From: Spinactinospora alkalitolerans
Lineage (GTDB): Bacteria > Actinomycetota > Actinomycetes > Streptosporangiales > Streptosporangiaceae
DNA: 64,000 nucleotides
Assembly: GCF_013408795.1 (NCBI RefSeq)
Contig: NZ_JACCCC010000001.1
Location: forward strand, 1,550,001-1,614,000
Direction: 5' to 3'
Shown: piece by piece, positions 63,318 to 64,000 of the stretch
Layout of the letters: the number at the start of each line of letters is the position of its first letter
Position numbering within the stretch: the first letter of the stretch is position 1
The notes under the pieces: generated by a model
Seen by the model: the letters and a program-made list of their open reading frames with translations, nothing else
Told to the model about the DNA's origin: nothing
Databases searched by the model: none
Translations under genes and position numbers: made by a program

Positions 63318-64000
63318 ATGCCGACTCCGACCGGCAAGACCACCCGCGCCGAGCGGATGGCCCAACCGCTGGCGCGGGAGGTCGCCGAGCAGATCGCCGC
63401 AGACAAGGGCGTGTGCATCCGTCCGGTATCTCTTCGGCGTACTGATCTGGCCACGGGAGCAACCGAGATCGTGGACGTGCCGTGCGGGTCCACGCTGGAA
63501 TCCCGCTGCCCTTCCTGCGCGCGCCGTAAGCGCTCCATTCGCCGGACGCAGTGTGAGGAGGGCTGGCACCTGGCCGAGGAACCGACCGTGGTTCCGGATG
63601 AGCCGTCCGAGGTGCAGCGCTCCTGGGTGGAGAAGCGCGCGATGGTCACCGCCGAACGCGATGCGCTGGCCTCCTCCGGCAATGCCGATCCGGATGCGTT
63701 GGCGGCGCTGGATGCGGCGATCGCTGATCTCGACGAGGAGATCACTGGCTCGGGGCTGCGGGGCAAGGCCGCTCCCTCTCCGGACTCGGGCTCCTCGTCG
63801 AAGCCGCGGCGGGTCCGCTCGACGAAACGGCGCCAGGATGCTCCGGAGCTGCCCAAGCGTCCGATGGTGCGGCGCACCGTGGGCCAGACCTTCGAGGATC
63901 CGGCCTCGGGCAAGGTCTTCCGGCCGTCCCTGTTCGTCACCCTCACGTGTGACAGCTACGGGCGGGTGAAGAGTGATGGCACTCCGGTGGATCCGGGCAG
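63318..64000 (+). CDS. RepSA-like rolling-circle replication initiator, 5' part
   Basis: The first 227 codons of a frame that continues past the window. PCGSTLESRCPSCARRKR near residues 54-71 is a zinc-binding cysteine pattern typical of actinomycete plasmid initiators, and LFVTLTCDSYGRVKSDGTP near 205-223 is the first conserved motif of this Rep family. The middle (about 95-190) is charged and low-complexity. It starts directly after the translocase stop. It should nick the element's origin and start rolling-circle replication. The catalytic tyrosine lies beyond the window and cannot be checked. Confidence 0.85.
   Translation, partial: MPTPTGKTTRAERMAQPLAREVAEQIAADKGVCIRPVSLRRTDLATGATEIVDVPCGSTLESRCPSCARRKRSIRRTQCEEGWHLAEEPTVVPDEPSEVQRSWVEKRAMVTAERDALASSGNADPDALAALDAAIADLDEEITGSGLRGKAAPSPDSGSSSKPRRVRSTKRRQDAPELPKRPMVRRTVGQTFEDPASGKVFRPSLFVTLTCDSYGRVKSDGTPVDPG

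Larger units (their letters stand above)
55671..64000 (+). mobile_element. left part of an actinomycete integrative and conjugative element (AICE)
   Basis: The tRNA fragment marks the left end. Rightward lie a KorSA-like GntR repressor (60037), a Pra-like activator (60890), an FtsK/SpoIIIE translocase of TraSA type (61917) and a RepSA-like initiator (63318), in the order known for pSAM2-type elements, after accessory genes. No excisionase or integrase is in view; in AICEs they follow rep, so they should be beyond position 64000. AICEs move as double-stranded DNA by the single TraSA protein and replicate by rolling circle after excision. The base composition is uneven, with an AT-rich island around 56.5-57.3 kb. 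Confidence 0.85.

Noticed and set aside
55671-64000. Integrase or excisionase gene within the window
   Set aside because: No tyrosine- or serine-recombinase motifs occur in any frame here; expected beyond the right edge.

Overview
The window is high-GC actinomycete DNA: GTG/TTG starts, overlapping stop/start pairs, probable leaderless promoters, and an actinobacterial gene set (MT0933-type small proteins, a mycothiol-linked DsbA relative, an Eis-type acetyltransferase, dynamin-like GTPases). Gene content and composition would fit a filamentous actinomycete such as a member of the Nocardiopsaceae, but this is an inference.

Layout. (1) Positions 1-8642 hold corrinoid/siroheme genes: a 4Fe-4S ferredoxin, precorrin-8X methylmutase, CbiX chelatase, a CobC-like aminotransferase, a BluB-CobT fusion with a long disordered repeat-bearing N-terminus, and a SirC-SUMT fusion. 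A repeat-rich non-coding stretch (about 2.1-2.9 kb) interrupts them. (2) 8639-13059 is an overlapping pair of dynamin-like GTPases. (3) 13783-24165 carries a diguanylate cyclase, a DUF4192 protein, EttA, a truncated haemoglobin, an MFS transporter with a thioesterase, a prolyl oligopeptidase, an HNH endonuclease and a decayed HicA/HicB pair. (4) 24521-43444 is mostly housekeeping: FmdB, IlvD, a NERD protein, an amidase, an MFS protein, MalQ, an SLC13 carrier with an IclR regulator, PepN, a DsbA-like nitroreductase relative, an aldehyde dehydrogenase, RpiB and an Eis-like acetyltransferase. (5) 43754-55397 has a PP2C phosphatase, MgtE, several small proteins, a degenerate LytM protein, a thioredoxin-like [2Fe-2S] protein with a lysine tail, an AadA-like adenylyltransferase, a TetR/DHA2 efflux pair, an ABC exporter and a nucleotidyltransferase-fold protein.

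(6) From about 55671 to the right edge lies the left part of an actinomycete integrative and conjugative element (AICE, pSAM2 type). Its boundary is a 44-nt 3' fragment of a tRNA-Gly gene on the minus strand, followed by short direct repeats. Inside are accessory genes (a YRWR-motif protein, an AT-rich membrane/coiled-coil protein, a flavoprotein coupled to an XRE regulator, three small ORFs) and the backbone: a GntR/UTRA repressor of KorSA type, a Pra-like activator, two small proteins, an FtsK/TraSA DNA translocase and the start of a RepSA-like initiator. The excisionase, integrase and restored tRNA should lie just past the right edge.

Many gene ends carry perfect GC-rich hairpins. Only the one after pepN, and the hairpin at 60828-60857 inside the element, are followed by a T-run. 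Several inverted repeats next to regulators (IclR, TetR, GntR, HicAB) are operator candidates.
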